The position numbers and the translations under genes are program-made. A DNA stretch of 26,699 bases from an uncultured Oscillospiraceae bacterium (GTDB lineage Bacteria > Bacillota > Clostridia > Oscillospirales > Ruminococcaceae): positions 1-26,699 of the forward strand of contig UQMF01000030.1 of NCBI GenBank assembly GCA_900542145.1, written 5' to 3'. Below, piece after piece: positions 7,614-14,081 of this stretch; position 1 is the stretch's first letter; each line of letters opens with the position of its first letter. Below the pieces are notes generated by a model. It was given only the letters and a program-made list of their open reading frames with translations, ran no database searches and was not told the DNA's origin.

Positions 7614-9683
7614 TTAAAATCCGACATATATCTCTTTTTCGTCGGTTTCCTCAGATTTTTGAGCATCAGCGGTTTCTGTTTCTGTTGCTGATACTGTTGT
7701 AACTTCCTGTCCGGCGGCCGTCATATCAACACCATACCCCGTGAACTTCTCCTGTCGAGACAGTCTCAAACGCATCGCCTTTTGGTCACTCACATATTTT
7801 TCGATGTTGAACCCCATCTCAGGATTATCGTCCAAAAGCATTGGATATTGCTTATGACGGGTAATGTCAAACTTGTCCGAGAAGAACGGACGCACTCCTC
7901 GCACTTGTAAGATACATTTACCGCCGTCCATGACCGCCAGTTCGTCCTGACTTTTCAGCTCTTTTCCGAGCTTCTGATAGTTCATACCGTAGCTTTCCGA
8001 TTGTCCACGATTGGTGGAGGTATTGAAACTGTCGATCGTTTCTTTACCCAAGCTCTCTGAAATCTCTTTCAGCGTTGACTTCTCCTTACCGCCCAAAAAC
8101 AGCATCGTATCACAGTTGCCTTCAATCGTATCTGCATTATCTTTATAAATAGCCTTTAGCTGGCTCTTAGCTTGCAAGATGATCGACGCACTGATTTCAC
8201 GGCTTCGGATAGTCGCAATGAGCTTCTCAAACTGCGGTATTTCGCCAATATTGGCGAATTCGTCTAACAAACAGCGTACATGATAGTCCAGCTTTCCCCC
8301 TGGGGAATTATCTGCTTTGGTGCAGAGTAGGTTGAAAAGCTGGGAATACATGATCGCCACAAGGAAGTTGAATGTAGCGTCTGTATCGGAGATGATTATG
8401 AAAAGCGCACTCAGCTCGTCACCGAGCTTGTCGAGGTGCAGCTCATCGTAGGAGGTGATCTCCAAGACCTCATCTATTGCAAAAGGCGCAAGTCTGGTGC
8501 TACAGCTAATTAAGATAGACTTAGCTGTTTTTCCTGCAGCGAGCTTATACGCCTTGAATTGTTTGAGAGCAAAAGCACCCATTCGCCGTTGTTCGGCATC
8601 GGGCTTTGTTTCAAACAGGTCAGCATAGTCCTCCATAACATCAGGATCATCGTGCTTTGTGCCGTTCAGCCAGCACTCCACGATCTCAAATTCAAGGTCA
8701 ATGCTGTTCTTGAACTCCTCATCGTCCTCACGGCACTCCGAATTGTTGATCATGTCGATCAGCGTTTCAAAGTTCCATTCATCTTCGGGATACATAGCGA
8801 AAATCAGAGCAATATACGCAGTATAGAGCAGTTTCTCCGCTTTCACCCAAAAGTCATCGCCGGACGGCTGCTGAGAGGAAGAAGTATTCTTGATAAGCAC
8901 TTCCACGAATTTGAGAATGTCCTTCTCACGGTTCTTTTTGCTGATGTAAGCAAACGGATTGTAGTGCATACTTTTCGCAAAGTCGATCGTGTTGAACACC
9001 TTGATCTTGTAAGGTTCATAAACAGGGATATATCTGCCATTTTTGTCTTTGAGATAGTTTCCCTTATCGTCCCTGCGGTACACAACTTTTCCGTTAACTC
9101 TTTTCGGGCGGCCCCGTTCAAGCATCTTACCGCACTCCACAAGCACCGTGCCTTTCGGATCGGTTACAACATAGCTGCTGTGCATCTGCATCAGGTTCGG
9201 CTTCACGAAAAATCGTGTCTTACCTGAGCCTGAACCGCCGATCACAAGAATGTTCTTGTTACGGGCGAACTTCGGTGCAGAGGGCTTGCCCATAGTCAGG
9301 GATTCCGTCTTTGTGAGTATCACATTGTTTTCAGGGCAGGATAAGTCCATATACGGCTCAATATCCTTTTCACCGCCCCATACGGCAGAACCGTACTCCT
9401 CGCCCTGGCGGAACTTCTTCTTGTTTTTCGACTTGACATAGAGGACTAACCTCATTACACCCGCAAGAACCAAGCCGAAAAGAAGATCAAACGGGTGTAA
9501 ACTGGGAAAGATTCGTGCAAACGCCACACCGAGATTGCTCATGAAAGGCAGGATTTTTTCCTGAAATCCGTTGCCCTCAGCAGTACGGTACGCAAAGCCG
9601 ATCAGGTTGCCCACATAAGAGAAAGCTACATAGGGAACAGCCTTGATGATCAGCTTTTTGAGTTTTCTCGTGTCGATCTGCAA
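7614..9683 (-). CDS. VirD4/TcpA-type conjugal coupling protein ATPase
   Basis: The coupling protein links the relaxase-DNA complex to the secretion channel. Two hydrophobic segments lie in the first 90 residues. Walker A is GGSGSGKT at about 149-156 and Walker B is LLDEFANIG with the DE pair at 474-475, both classic for TraG/VirD4. The C-terminal tail (residues 650-689) is acidic and Thr/Glu-rich. I chose the TTG at 9683 as start because AAAGGAAAGG lies eight bases upstream; it gives a 689-residue protein beginning LQIDTRKLKK, as in relatives. An in-frame TTG at 9719 would add 12 residues but would put that ribosome site inside the gene. PcfB lies upstream. Confidence 0.93.
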   Translation of the reverse strand: MQIDTRKLKKLIIKAVPYVAFSYVGNLIGFAYRTAEGNGFQEKILPFMSNLGVAFARIFPSLHPFDLLFGLVLAGVMRLVLYVKSKNKKKFRQGEEYGSAVWGGEKDIEPYMDLSCPENNVILTKTESLTMGKPSAPKFARNKNILVIGGSGSGKTRFFVKPNLMQMHSSYVVTDPKGTVLVECGKMLERGRPKRVNGKVVYRRDDKGNYLKDKNGRYIPVYEPYKIKVFNTIDFAKSMHYNPFAYISKKNREKDILKFVEVLIKNTSSSQQPSGDDFWVKAEKLLYTAYIALIFAMYPEDEWNFETLIDMINNSECREDDEEFKNSIDLEFEIVECWLNGTKHDDPDVMEDYADLFETKPDAEQRRMGAFALKQFKAYKLAAGKTAKSILISCSTRLAPFAIDEVLEITSYDELHLDKLGDELSALFIIISDTDATFNFLVAIMYSQLFNLLCTKADNSPGGKLDYHVRCLLDEFANIGEIPQFEKLIATIRSREISASIILQAKSQLKAIYKDNADTIEGNCDTMLFLGGKEKSTLKEISESLGKETIDSFNTSTNRGQSESYGMNYQKLGKELKSQDELAVMDGGKCILQVRGVRPFFSDKFDITRHKQYPMLLDDNPEMGFNIEKYVSDQKAMRLRLSRQEKFTGYGVDMTAAGQEVTTVSATETETADAQKSEETDEKEIYVGF

Positions 9684-9786
9684 TTCGCAGACCTTTCCTT
9701 TCTGTTGGTATCGGCACAAAAGTCTGCCGTAAAAATATCATCGCCCCTTGCCCGTGGAACGGGTGCAGGCTGGAAGTGGTTATAGA

Positions 9787-10263
9787 TCACCGTCTGTTCT
9801 CCCTTGTTTTCTCTCTCTGTTTCTGTTTGCGGGGCTTGTTCCTGATCTTCTGCGCCTGCTGGTGCATCTGCTCACGGGTGAACTCGCCACGCTTCTGTGT
9901 CTTGCCCTGTCCCTTGCCGACATACTCCGAAAATGCTCTCTTGAAATCCTCTGTTTTGGCAGCGGAAAAGAAAACATGATAGGTAGGCGGTTCGGTGCTT
10001 TTATCTCTTTTCAGGGCAAAATCCACATCATACTTCCGTGCGGTTTTCAGAAAATCCCCGATATTTCGGTCTGAAACCTCAATGCTGTCGAGCTTGGACG
10101 GGGACTTAGCCTGCAACTGCTTGTAGGTCATTCGTCCCTTTTTCTCAGCCTTGCCCGACAAAAACTCCTGCAATGCCGATTTCAACACATCGGCGGTCAT
10201 TTTCTCTGCCTTGATCGAAATGTCGATGGTTTTCTTCGCACCGTTCTCATAGTCGGACGGCAT
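9787..10263 (-). CDS. pcfB: PcfB family protein (DUF3801)
   Basis: 158 residues, highly charged. A conserved N-terminal half (KTIDISIKAEKMTADVLKSA, MTYKQLQAKS) precedes a middle that places aromatic/charged residues as in DUF3801 (VDFALKRDKS, YHVFFSAAKTEDF). The C-terminal tail is strongly basic and likely unstructured. PcfB of the pCF10 system is an accessory of the relaxase and coupling protein at oriT; its place directly before VirD4 fits. The ATG at 10263 overlaps the upstream stop (TAATG). The gene symbol is by family resemblance. Confidence 0.82.
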   Translation of the reverse strand: MPSDYENGAKKTIDISIKAEKMTADVLKSALQEFLSGKAEKKGRMTYKQLQAKSPSKLDSIEVSDRNIGDFLKTARKYDVDFALKRDKSTEPPTYHVFFSAAKTEDFKRAFSEYVGKGQGKTQKRGEFTREQMHQQAQKIRNKPRKQKQREKTRENRR

Positions 10264-10541
10264 TACTCATCACCGCCAGACTTGATCTCATAGACCGCAT
10301 AGGCTTCACGGTTCAGCCATTCATAGAGGTCTTTGAGTGCAGCTTCTGCTGCTTCGGGTGTTTTGTAGTTACCCATAGGAATCTGATTACCGCTGGTATC
10401 AGTGCCGATCATTTCATAATCGGGAGTGATAATACCATTCTCGTCCGGCTCTGCATCTTCCCAATTTGTGATAACGCCGATCCTGACAAGATTATCATAA
10501 TTCAGAAACTCACCGTACTGCGTAGCGATAGTCTTAGCCAT
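10263..10541 (-). CDS. Small acidic ICE protein of unknown function
   Basis: 92 residues, net acidic, without membrane segments or known motifs that I recognise. An extended, aromatic N-terminal half (YGEFLNYDNLVRIGVITNW) is followed by a turn-rich acidic middle and a C-terminal helix (AAEAALKDLYEWLNREAYA). It overlaps both neighbours: its ATG is eight bases inside the end of the upstream gene (ATGGCTAA), and its stop shares a base with the PcfB start. Such tight coupling suggests it is made in fixed ratio with PcfB. Function unknown. Confidence 0.7.
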   Translation of the reverse strand: MAKTIATQYGEFLNYDNLVRIGVITNWEDAEPDENGIITPDYEMIGTDTSGNQIPMGNYKTPEAAEAALKDLYEWLNREAYAVYEIKSGGDE

Positions 10542-10980
10542 GATTTTTCACCTCTTTCCGTAAAAGCTCATGGAGCTTGTTGTGATATTCCTCCTGAAGC
10601 CCGTCATAATAAGAAAACATGGTGTTAAGCGTTTTTCTGTCTATCCTGTCACCAAGCATATCCATGACGATTGCTTCAAATTCGCTGTGAAAGCTGTAAA
10701 ATAGGTCGTTTACTGCCTTTTCTACGTCCACAGACTTTTCAGGCATAGGGGCAAAATAACCGAATGTCTCCCAAACGAGCTTGTCAGGGCATAAATATCG
10801 GTACTGATTACCCTTATCGGATTTTACAGCGATACCGAAATGCATAATATCCTCACGAAGAACACGCTTGAGAAATCGCTCACTTTTCCCGGTAGCCTTA
10901 GCGATCTCGCTGATCGGTACATCTCTGCCCGTAAACCTGGGGATTATTTCAGCGATGATCGTTATTTCTGATGCAATCAT
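10534..10980 (-). CDS. ICE protein with N-terminal winged-helix-like domain, unknown function
   Basis: 148 residues. The first half (ISEIAKATGKSERFLKRVLR, then FGIAVKSDKGNQYRYLCPDK) reads as helix-turn-helix plus a beta wing, suggesting DNA binding. The C-terminal half is helical and acidic. I chose ATG 10980 because AGGAGG lies eight bases upstream. A GTG at 10989, inside the spacer, would leave no room for that site. It follows the initiator-like gene by about 25 bases and overlaps the next gene by eight. It may be a regulator or an oriT accessory; this is inference. Confidence 0.68.
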   Translation of the reverse strand: MIASEITIIAEIIPRFTGRDVPISEIAKATGKSERFLKRVLREDIMHFGIAVKSDKGNQYRYLCPDKLVWETFGYFAPMPEKSVDVEKAVNDLFYSFHSEFEAIVMDMLGDRIDRKTLNTMFSYYDGLQEEYHNKLHELLRKEVKNHG

Positions 10981-11004
10981 ACGCACCACCTCCTGTATTT
11001 ATGG

Positions 11005-12393
11005 TCAGACAGCGTAGCCGAAATCTCTTGCCACAGCCTGAACAGCCCATCGGCTTTCGCAGCCTTCGTTGAAGTGATATGTCAGAACCTCGTTGTAGAG
11101 GGAACTGATGAAATATCTGCGGAAATCCTTGATATTATCGACCTGAGCCATTTTTACAAGAACGCTCTCGACCATGTAGATATTTGCTTGGAGCATCTTG
11201 GACTTTATCACGCTTCTGGGGAAACTTGTACCTCTGAGTGTGGTGTACGGCAGAGGGGAGCAGATCTCGTCAACGATAAAGCCGACGATATTATCTGCTT
11301 CTGCATAGCCGTCCCGACCGTCAGCGGTCAGCCAGTCTCCGAGATAGCCGTAGTCGATATTCTGTTTCACGACTTCCGTGTAATACTCAACTTCTTCTGC
11401 GTTATATCCCTCATTCTTCTTTTCAACATTTCCACCGTTGAAAACTTGTGAAATTCCCGCAGAAGGAATGATAGAGGATTTATCGCTCAGTAATTGATTT
11501 TTCTGTATTGTATTGTTGTTATTATATTGTCCCTGATTTTCAGACAGCGGACTTTCAGCAGGCGGATTGTCCGGATACGGGTTTTCCACCCTCTGTTTTT
11601 CACCTGAAGAAGAAACAGCAGCTTTCGCCCGTCCGCCTTCACGGATCGTGATCGCCTTACGTCTGGTCTCTGCATCAAGCTCATCAGCTTCTTCCTTGCT
11701 GACAGGAACATCGAAAAAGCTGTATACATACTCAAAGCAGTTATGAATACTCTCATTAGAGAGAAGCTGAGTGCGAACAAGGTATCCCATATCAATGAGC
11801 TTGTTCACAGCGTTATGAACCGCTGTCTTGCCCTCTTTGCATATCGCTTTCAGTCCCGACATGGAGAAATGCCAGTAGTCAGGCAGAGAAAGCACTTTGA
11901 GAAGAAAGCCGAGGAGCTTATTCGGAATTTCCTTGTTCCGCAGGAGCTTGCTGCTGATCATAGTATAGTTATCAGTTTTCTTGACACGGTTCAGCACAGC
12001 ATTCTCGACCATGAATGTTTCAAGTTCATAATCATACTGCGGGATAGAAGTATCCCTTGCAGAATACTCATAGAAACTGTAAAGCGGCTGTATCCTGCCG
12101 GTAGATGATTCATTCGGCATAAGCGTTTTTATTTCCAAATAGCCCCATTCTTTCAGTTCTGAAAGAGCGGTGTCGATAGCAGTTTCTCCGTCAGGACATA
12201 TTGCAATAAGTCCAGCCTTAGAGAAATTCCATTCATGGGGAAAATCCATTACTCTTGCAAGCAGACCAATCGCGCTCCAACTGAGATTGGTAGACCGCAC
12301 GAAGCAGTTGCTCAGAACGGCATAACCGCTGAATTTATGTATCTCGCAGACGGTATCGTCCACGGTTTTCTTTTTCCTGTTATGCTTGTCCAT
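11005..12393 (-). CDS. Replication-initiator-like protein with duplicated winged-helix domain (DUF6017-type C-terminus)
   Basis: 462 residues. Two internal copies of one domain are visible: residues about 35-105 (LSWSAIGLLARVMDFPHEWNF, then a helix and YLEI wing) and about 160-230 (IPNKLLGFLLKVLSLPDYWHF, then a helix and YLVR wing). This is a duplicated winged-helix unit as in RepA/DnaD-type initiators. A low-complexity Asn/Ser/Pro-rich linker (about 255-320) leads to a conserved C-terminal domain (about 330-460) of the type seen at the head of Tn1549-like transfer operons. ATG 12393 is favoured over 12399, since GGAGGA sits directly against the latter. The repeat-rich stretch about 470 bases upstream could be its target. 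Initiation of ICE replication is inferred. Confidence 0.75.
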   Translation of the reverse strand: MDKHNRKKKTVDDTVCEIHKFSGYAVLSNCFVRSTNLSWSAIGLLARVMDFPHEWNFSKAGLIAICPDGETAIDTALSELKEWGYLEIKTLMPNESSTGRIQPLYSFYEYSARDTSIPQYDYELETFMVENAVLNRVKKTDNYTMISSKLLRNKEIPNKLLGFLLKVLSLPDYWHFSMSGLKAICKEGKTAVHNAVNKLIDMGYLVRTQLLSNESIHNCFEYVYSFFDVPVSKEEADELDAETRRKAITIREGGRAKAAVSSSGEKQRVENPYPDNPPAESPLSENQGQYNNNNTIQKNQLLSDKSSIIPSAGISQVFNGGNVEKKNEGYNAEEVEYYTEVVKQNIDYGYLGDWLTADGRDGYAEADNIVGFIVDEICSPLPYTTLRGTSFPRSVIKSKMLQANIYMVESVLVKMAQVDNIKDFRRYFISSLYNEVLTYHFNEGCESRWAVQAVARDFGYAV

Positions 12394-12411
12394 TTCCATT
12401 CCTCCCTCAGC

Positions 12412-12702
12412 TTATCTGCCGTACACAAATTCCATGTTCGCTATGTACAGCTTATTTACCGCATAAACACAGCCATACGGCTTATCCACTTTCAGGAGAA
12501 ACTTTCTGCCGTTCAGCTCAGATACAGCATTTTTGATCTCATCACGGGTGAACTTCGACAGCTCATCGTGGTCACACAGTTCATCGACAGTGGAATAATC
12601 CTTTTCGACCTTGTTGAGCATTACGGTAAGAACCGGAACACAAGCCTTAGCATCGAAGTTGTAGTTTACCCTCGGTAAGCTGATTCTTGTAGGGTTTGGC
12701 AT
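12412..12702 (-). CDS. Small winged-helix-like protein, first gene of the ICE operon
   Basis: 96 residues from the ATG at 12702, which has AAGGAGG six bases upstream. The central part (DYSTVDELCDHDELSKFTRD, then a helix and KFLLKVDKPYGCVYAVN) looks like helix-helix-wing, so DNA binding is plausible; I do not recognise a named family. An in-frame ATG at 12840 would extend it to 142 residues, but that extension has no ribosome site and would be encoded across two terminator-like hairpins. The gene lies 18 bases before the initiator-like gene and probably shares its transcript. Confidence 0.65.
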   Translation of the reverse strand: MPNPTRISLPRVNYNFDAKACVPVLTVMLNKVEKDYSTVDELCDHDELSKFTRDEIKNAVSELNGRKFLLKVDKPYGCVYAVNKLYIANMEFVYGR

Positions 12703-12730
12703 AGAAAAACCTCCTTGACATAGTTCATCT

Positions 12731-12766
12731 GAAATAAAAAATCGCTCCTCATTGCTGAGAAGCGAT
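12731..12766 (-). terminator. Rho-independent terminator or attenuator in the ICE operon leader
   Basis: On the minus strand ATCGCTTCTCA pairs with TGAGGAGCGAT (11 positions, one G-U) around a GCAA tetraloop and is followed at once by TTTTTATTTC. It ends about 30 bases before the first ICE gene, so it would stop leader transcripts unless overcome. Confidence 0.75.
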
Positions 12767-12786
12767 GTACGGTATTCAATTTTGGG

Positions 12787-12831
12787 CATAAAAATAGCGG
12801 ACAGCGCTTCTGTTATGAAACACCGTCCGCT
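12787..12831 (-). terminator. Second terminator-like hairpin in the ICE operon leader
   Basis: On the minus strand AGCGGAC (12831-12825) pairs with GTCCGCT (12802-12796) across a 22-base loop, followed by ATTTTTATG. Weaker than the hairpin downstream because of the large loop. The two lie in tandem. Confidence 0.5.
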
Positions 12832-12865
12832 TTTGTCCATTATCCAGTTTGATTTGTCAACAGGC

Positions 12866-13012
12866 TTTCTACCGTTTTAAGGCTGTTTTCGGCTTCTACC
12901 AAGTTTCTACCAACTTTTATCCAGTTGGTTTTCTACCGAGTTTCTACCAGAATTCTTCAAAATGCTTGTATTTTCAGAACAGCGCTGTTACGCTGTTTTT
13001 GGGCTTTCTACC
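12866..13012. repeat. Iteron-like array of six (T)TTCTACC repeats
   Basis: Copies at 12866-12873, 12893-12900 (CTTCTACC), 12904-12911, 12930-12937, 12941-12948 and 13005-13012, all in the same orientation (GGTAGAAA on the minus strand). Start-to-start distances are 27, 11, 26, 11 and 64, so four form two pairs one helical turn apart. Between the pairs CCAACT/AGTTGG makes a small inverted repeat. The array lies upstream of the initiator-like gene. It could be a replication origin, oriT or regulator site. Confidence 0.6.
12978..12989. repeat. Perfect 12-base palindrome with adjacent half-site
   Basis: AACAGCGCTGTT is self-complementary, and the half-site CGCTGTT recurs at 12991-12997. It lies within the repeat-rich ICE head and is a plausible regulator operator or nick-region hairpin; no factor can be named. 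Confidence 0.5.
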
Positions 13013-13040
13013 ACCAAAAAGCCCCATGGAATCGGAGTTT

Positions 13041-13078
13041 TAGTGTGACTCAGTGTGACACGGTGGTACTCAGTGTGA
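13041..13078. repeat. Phased AGTGTGA direct repeats near the ICE border
   Basis: TAGTGTGA at 13041, CAGTGTGA at 13051 and CAGTGTGA at 13071 are spaced 10 and 20 bases. The eleven-base ACTCAGTGTGA is exact at 13048 and 13068. Looser relatives (AGTATGA, AATGTGA) occur at 13120-13138. Helical phasing near an element end suits integrase arm-type sites or a regulator. Confidence 0.5.
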
Positions 13079-13153
13079 AATTGGTTTGGTAATACCATAT
13101 TAATTGGAGTAATTCAAGCAGTATGAAAATAATGTGAAATTTTACCGGAACGC

Positions 13154-13184
13154 TTGACTTGGAGTGCGCTCCAGGGTGTATAAT
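13154..13184 (+). promoter_or_regulatory. MerR-family-type promoter (19-bp spacer with dyad) for the flavin reductase
   Basis: TTGACT (13154-13159) and TATAAT (13179-13184) are separated by 19 bases, two more than optimal. The spacer is filled by an imperfect palindrome, CTTGGAGTGCGCTCCAGG (13157-13174 region, 7 of 9 positions symmetric). Long spacer plus spacer dyad is the hallmark of promoters twisted into activity by MerR-family regulators. The TTGGAGT/CTCCA arms resemble the AdhR/NmlR operators of Firmicutes, recalled from memory. The regulator gene is not in the window. Confidence 0.7.
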
Positions 13185-13259
13185 ATAACTGTCGGAAAAA
13201 CCGGCAGATAATCAAAACATGGCGGAATAACGTCCGCAGATATAACAGGAGGTAATATT

Positions 13260-13817
13260 ATGAGAAAGAATTTCGGAGCAAAGCCCTGGACCTATCCCCA
13301 GCCCGTGTTCATCATCGCCAGCTACGATGAGAACGGCAAGCCGGACGCAATGAACGCCGCGTGGGGCGGAATCAGCGATTCCAAGCAGATCTCCATGTGC
13401 CTGAGCGCAGGTCACAAGACCGTGAAGAATATCCTGGCGAGAAAGGCGTTCACCGTCAGCATGGCTACCGCGGACAAGGTGGCTGAGTGCGACTATGTGG
13501 GCATAGTTTCCGCGAACAAGGAGCCGGACAAGCTTGCGAAGGCAGGACTGCACGCCGTGAAGTCCGAGTACGTTGACGCGCCGGTCATCGAGGAGCTTCC
13601 CATGGCGGTGGAGTGCCGTCTGGTAAGCTACGACCAGGAGAGCATGATAATGGTAGGCGAGATCGTGAATGTAAGCGCTGACGAGAGCGTGCTTACCGAT
13701 GGCAACATCGACCCGGACAAGCTCCGTCCCATAACATTCGATCCGGTGAACAACACCTACCGCGTTCTCGGCGCGGTGGTCGGCAATGCGTTCAGCGATG
13801 GCAATAAGCTGAAGTGA
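13260..13817 (+). CDS. Flavin reductase family protein (flavoredoxin-like)
   Basis: 185 residues. The N-terminal KPWTYPQPVFIIASYDENGK followed by NAAWGGISDSK is the FMN-binding split-barrel pattern of the flavin reductase/flavoredoxin family. The middle HKTVKNILARKAFTVSMAT and the later VGEIVNVSADE segment also fit. It probably binds FMN and uses NAD(P)H or another donor to reduce flavin or a small acceptor in the cytoplasm; the substrate is not readable. AGGAGG lies seven bases before ATG 13260. It is a single-gene unit, probably stress-induced given the MerR-type promoter. It is the first gene with the chromosome's high-GC codon use after the ICE. Confidence 0.9.
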   Translation: MRKNFGAKPWTYPQPVFIIASYDENGKPDAMNAAWGGISDSKQISMCLSAGHKTVKNILARKAFTVSMATADKVAECDYVGIVSANKEPDKLAKAGLHAVKSEYVDAPVIEELPMAVECRLVSYDQESMIMVGEIVNVSADESVLTDGNIDPDKLRPITFDPVNNTYRVLGAVVGNAFSDGNKLK

Positions 13818-13956
13818 TCAGGGCGCGATGAATACAGTCCCCGGGGCAGAGGTGAATTCCGGCTGCTCCGAGACTTTCCGTTATTACCGGTGAAAACTGC
13901 GTCGCGGCATAACGAAATCCGGGATGCTGACGGGAATTTCCACAATTATACACGCC

Positions 13957-13994
13957 ATGCGCCTTTTTGTTGTTTTTGGGACAAAAGGGCGCAT
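13957..13994 (+). terminator. Probable terminator between the flavin reductase and the MMPL gene
   Basis: ATGCGCC plus a T-run at 13957-13967 pairs with AAAAGGGCGCAT at 13983-13994 (one bulge), followed by TTGTTTATT. It lies about 140 bases after the flavin reductase stop and just before the next promoter. Confidence 0.6.
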
Positions 13995-14001
13995 TTGTTT
14001 A

Positions 14002-14030
14002 TTGAAATAAATGGGTAGAGGTGTTATAAT
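14002..14030 (+). promoter_or_regulatory. Sigma-A promoter of the MMPL/GLUG operon
   Basis: TTGAAA at 14002-14007 and a perfect TATAAT at 14025-14030 are 17 bases apart. The 5' leader to the start codon is about 45 bases and AT-rich, with an 8-base TACATGTA palindrome just after the -10 that could be an operator. Confidence 0.75.
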
Positions 14031-14081
14031 CTACATGTATATTTGTATCATATTGTAAATTATTAAGACAGGAGAATGCAG

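Larger units (their letters stand above)
1..13140 (-). mobile_element. Partial Tn1549/CTn-type integrative and conjugative element
   Basis: A continuous minus-strand run of type IV secretion genes (VirD4, Maff2, VirB6/TrbL, PrgI, VirB4) with PcfB and an initiator-like gene is the conserved transfer module of Tn1549-like elements. Many junctions are overlapping or tightly spaced, as in one operon. Base composition is lower in G+C than the genes after 13,260. No integrase, excisionase, relaxase, MobC or cargo gene is visible. The right border is placed near 13,140 from the change in composition and from the start of the flavin reductase promoter; it is approximate. The left border is not visible or coincides with the window edge. 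The element probably cannot move by itself as seen here, because key genes are absent or broken. Confidence 0.85.
12703..13259. other. Long non-coding control region spanning the ICE head and the border
   Basis: This 557-base stretch has no credible gene. From left to right it holds the ribosome site of the first ICE gene, two tandem hairpins with T-runs, the repeated TTATCCAGTT (12840-12849 and 12917-12926), six TTCTACC repeats, a 12-base palindrome, AGTGTGA repeats, an AT-rich transition and the flavin reductase promoter with its leader. I could not find a convincing minus-strand sigma-A promoter for the ICE operon here. Confidence 0.7.

Noticed and set aside
12703..12840. N-terminal extension of the first ICE gene to ATG 12840
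   Set aside because: No ribosome site at 12840; the extension crosses two hairpins with T-runs, and AAGGAGG marks ATG 12702.
12866..13012. CRISPR array
   Set aside because: Repeats are only 7-8 bases with irregular spacing, and no cas gene is present.
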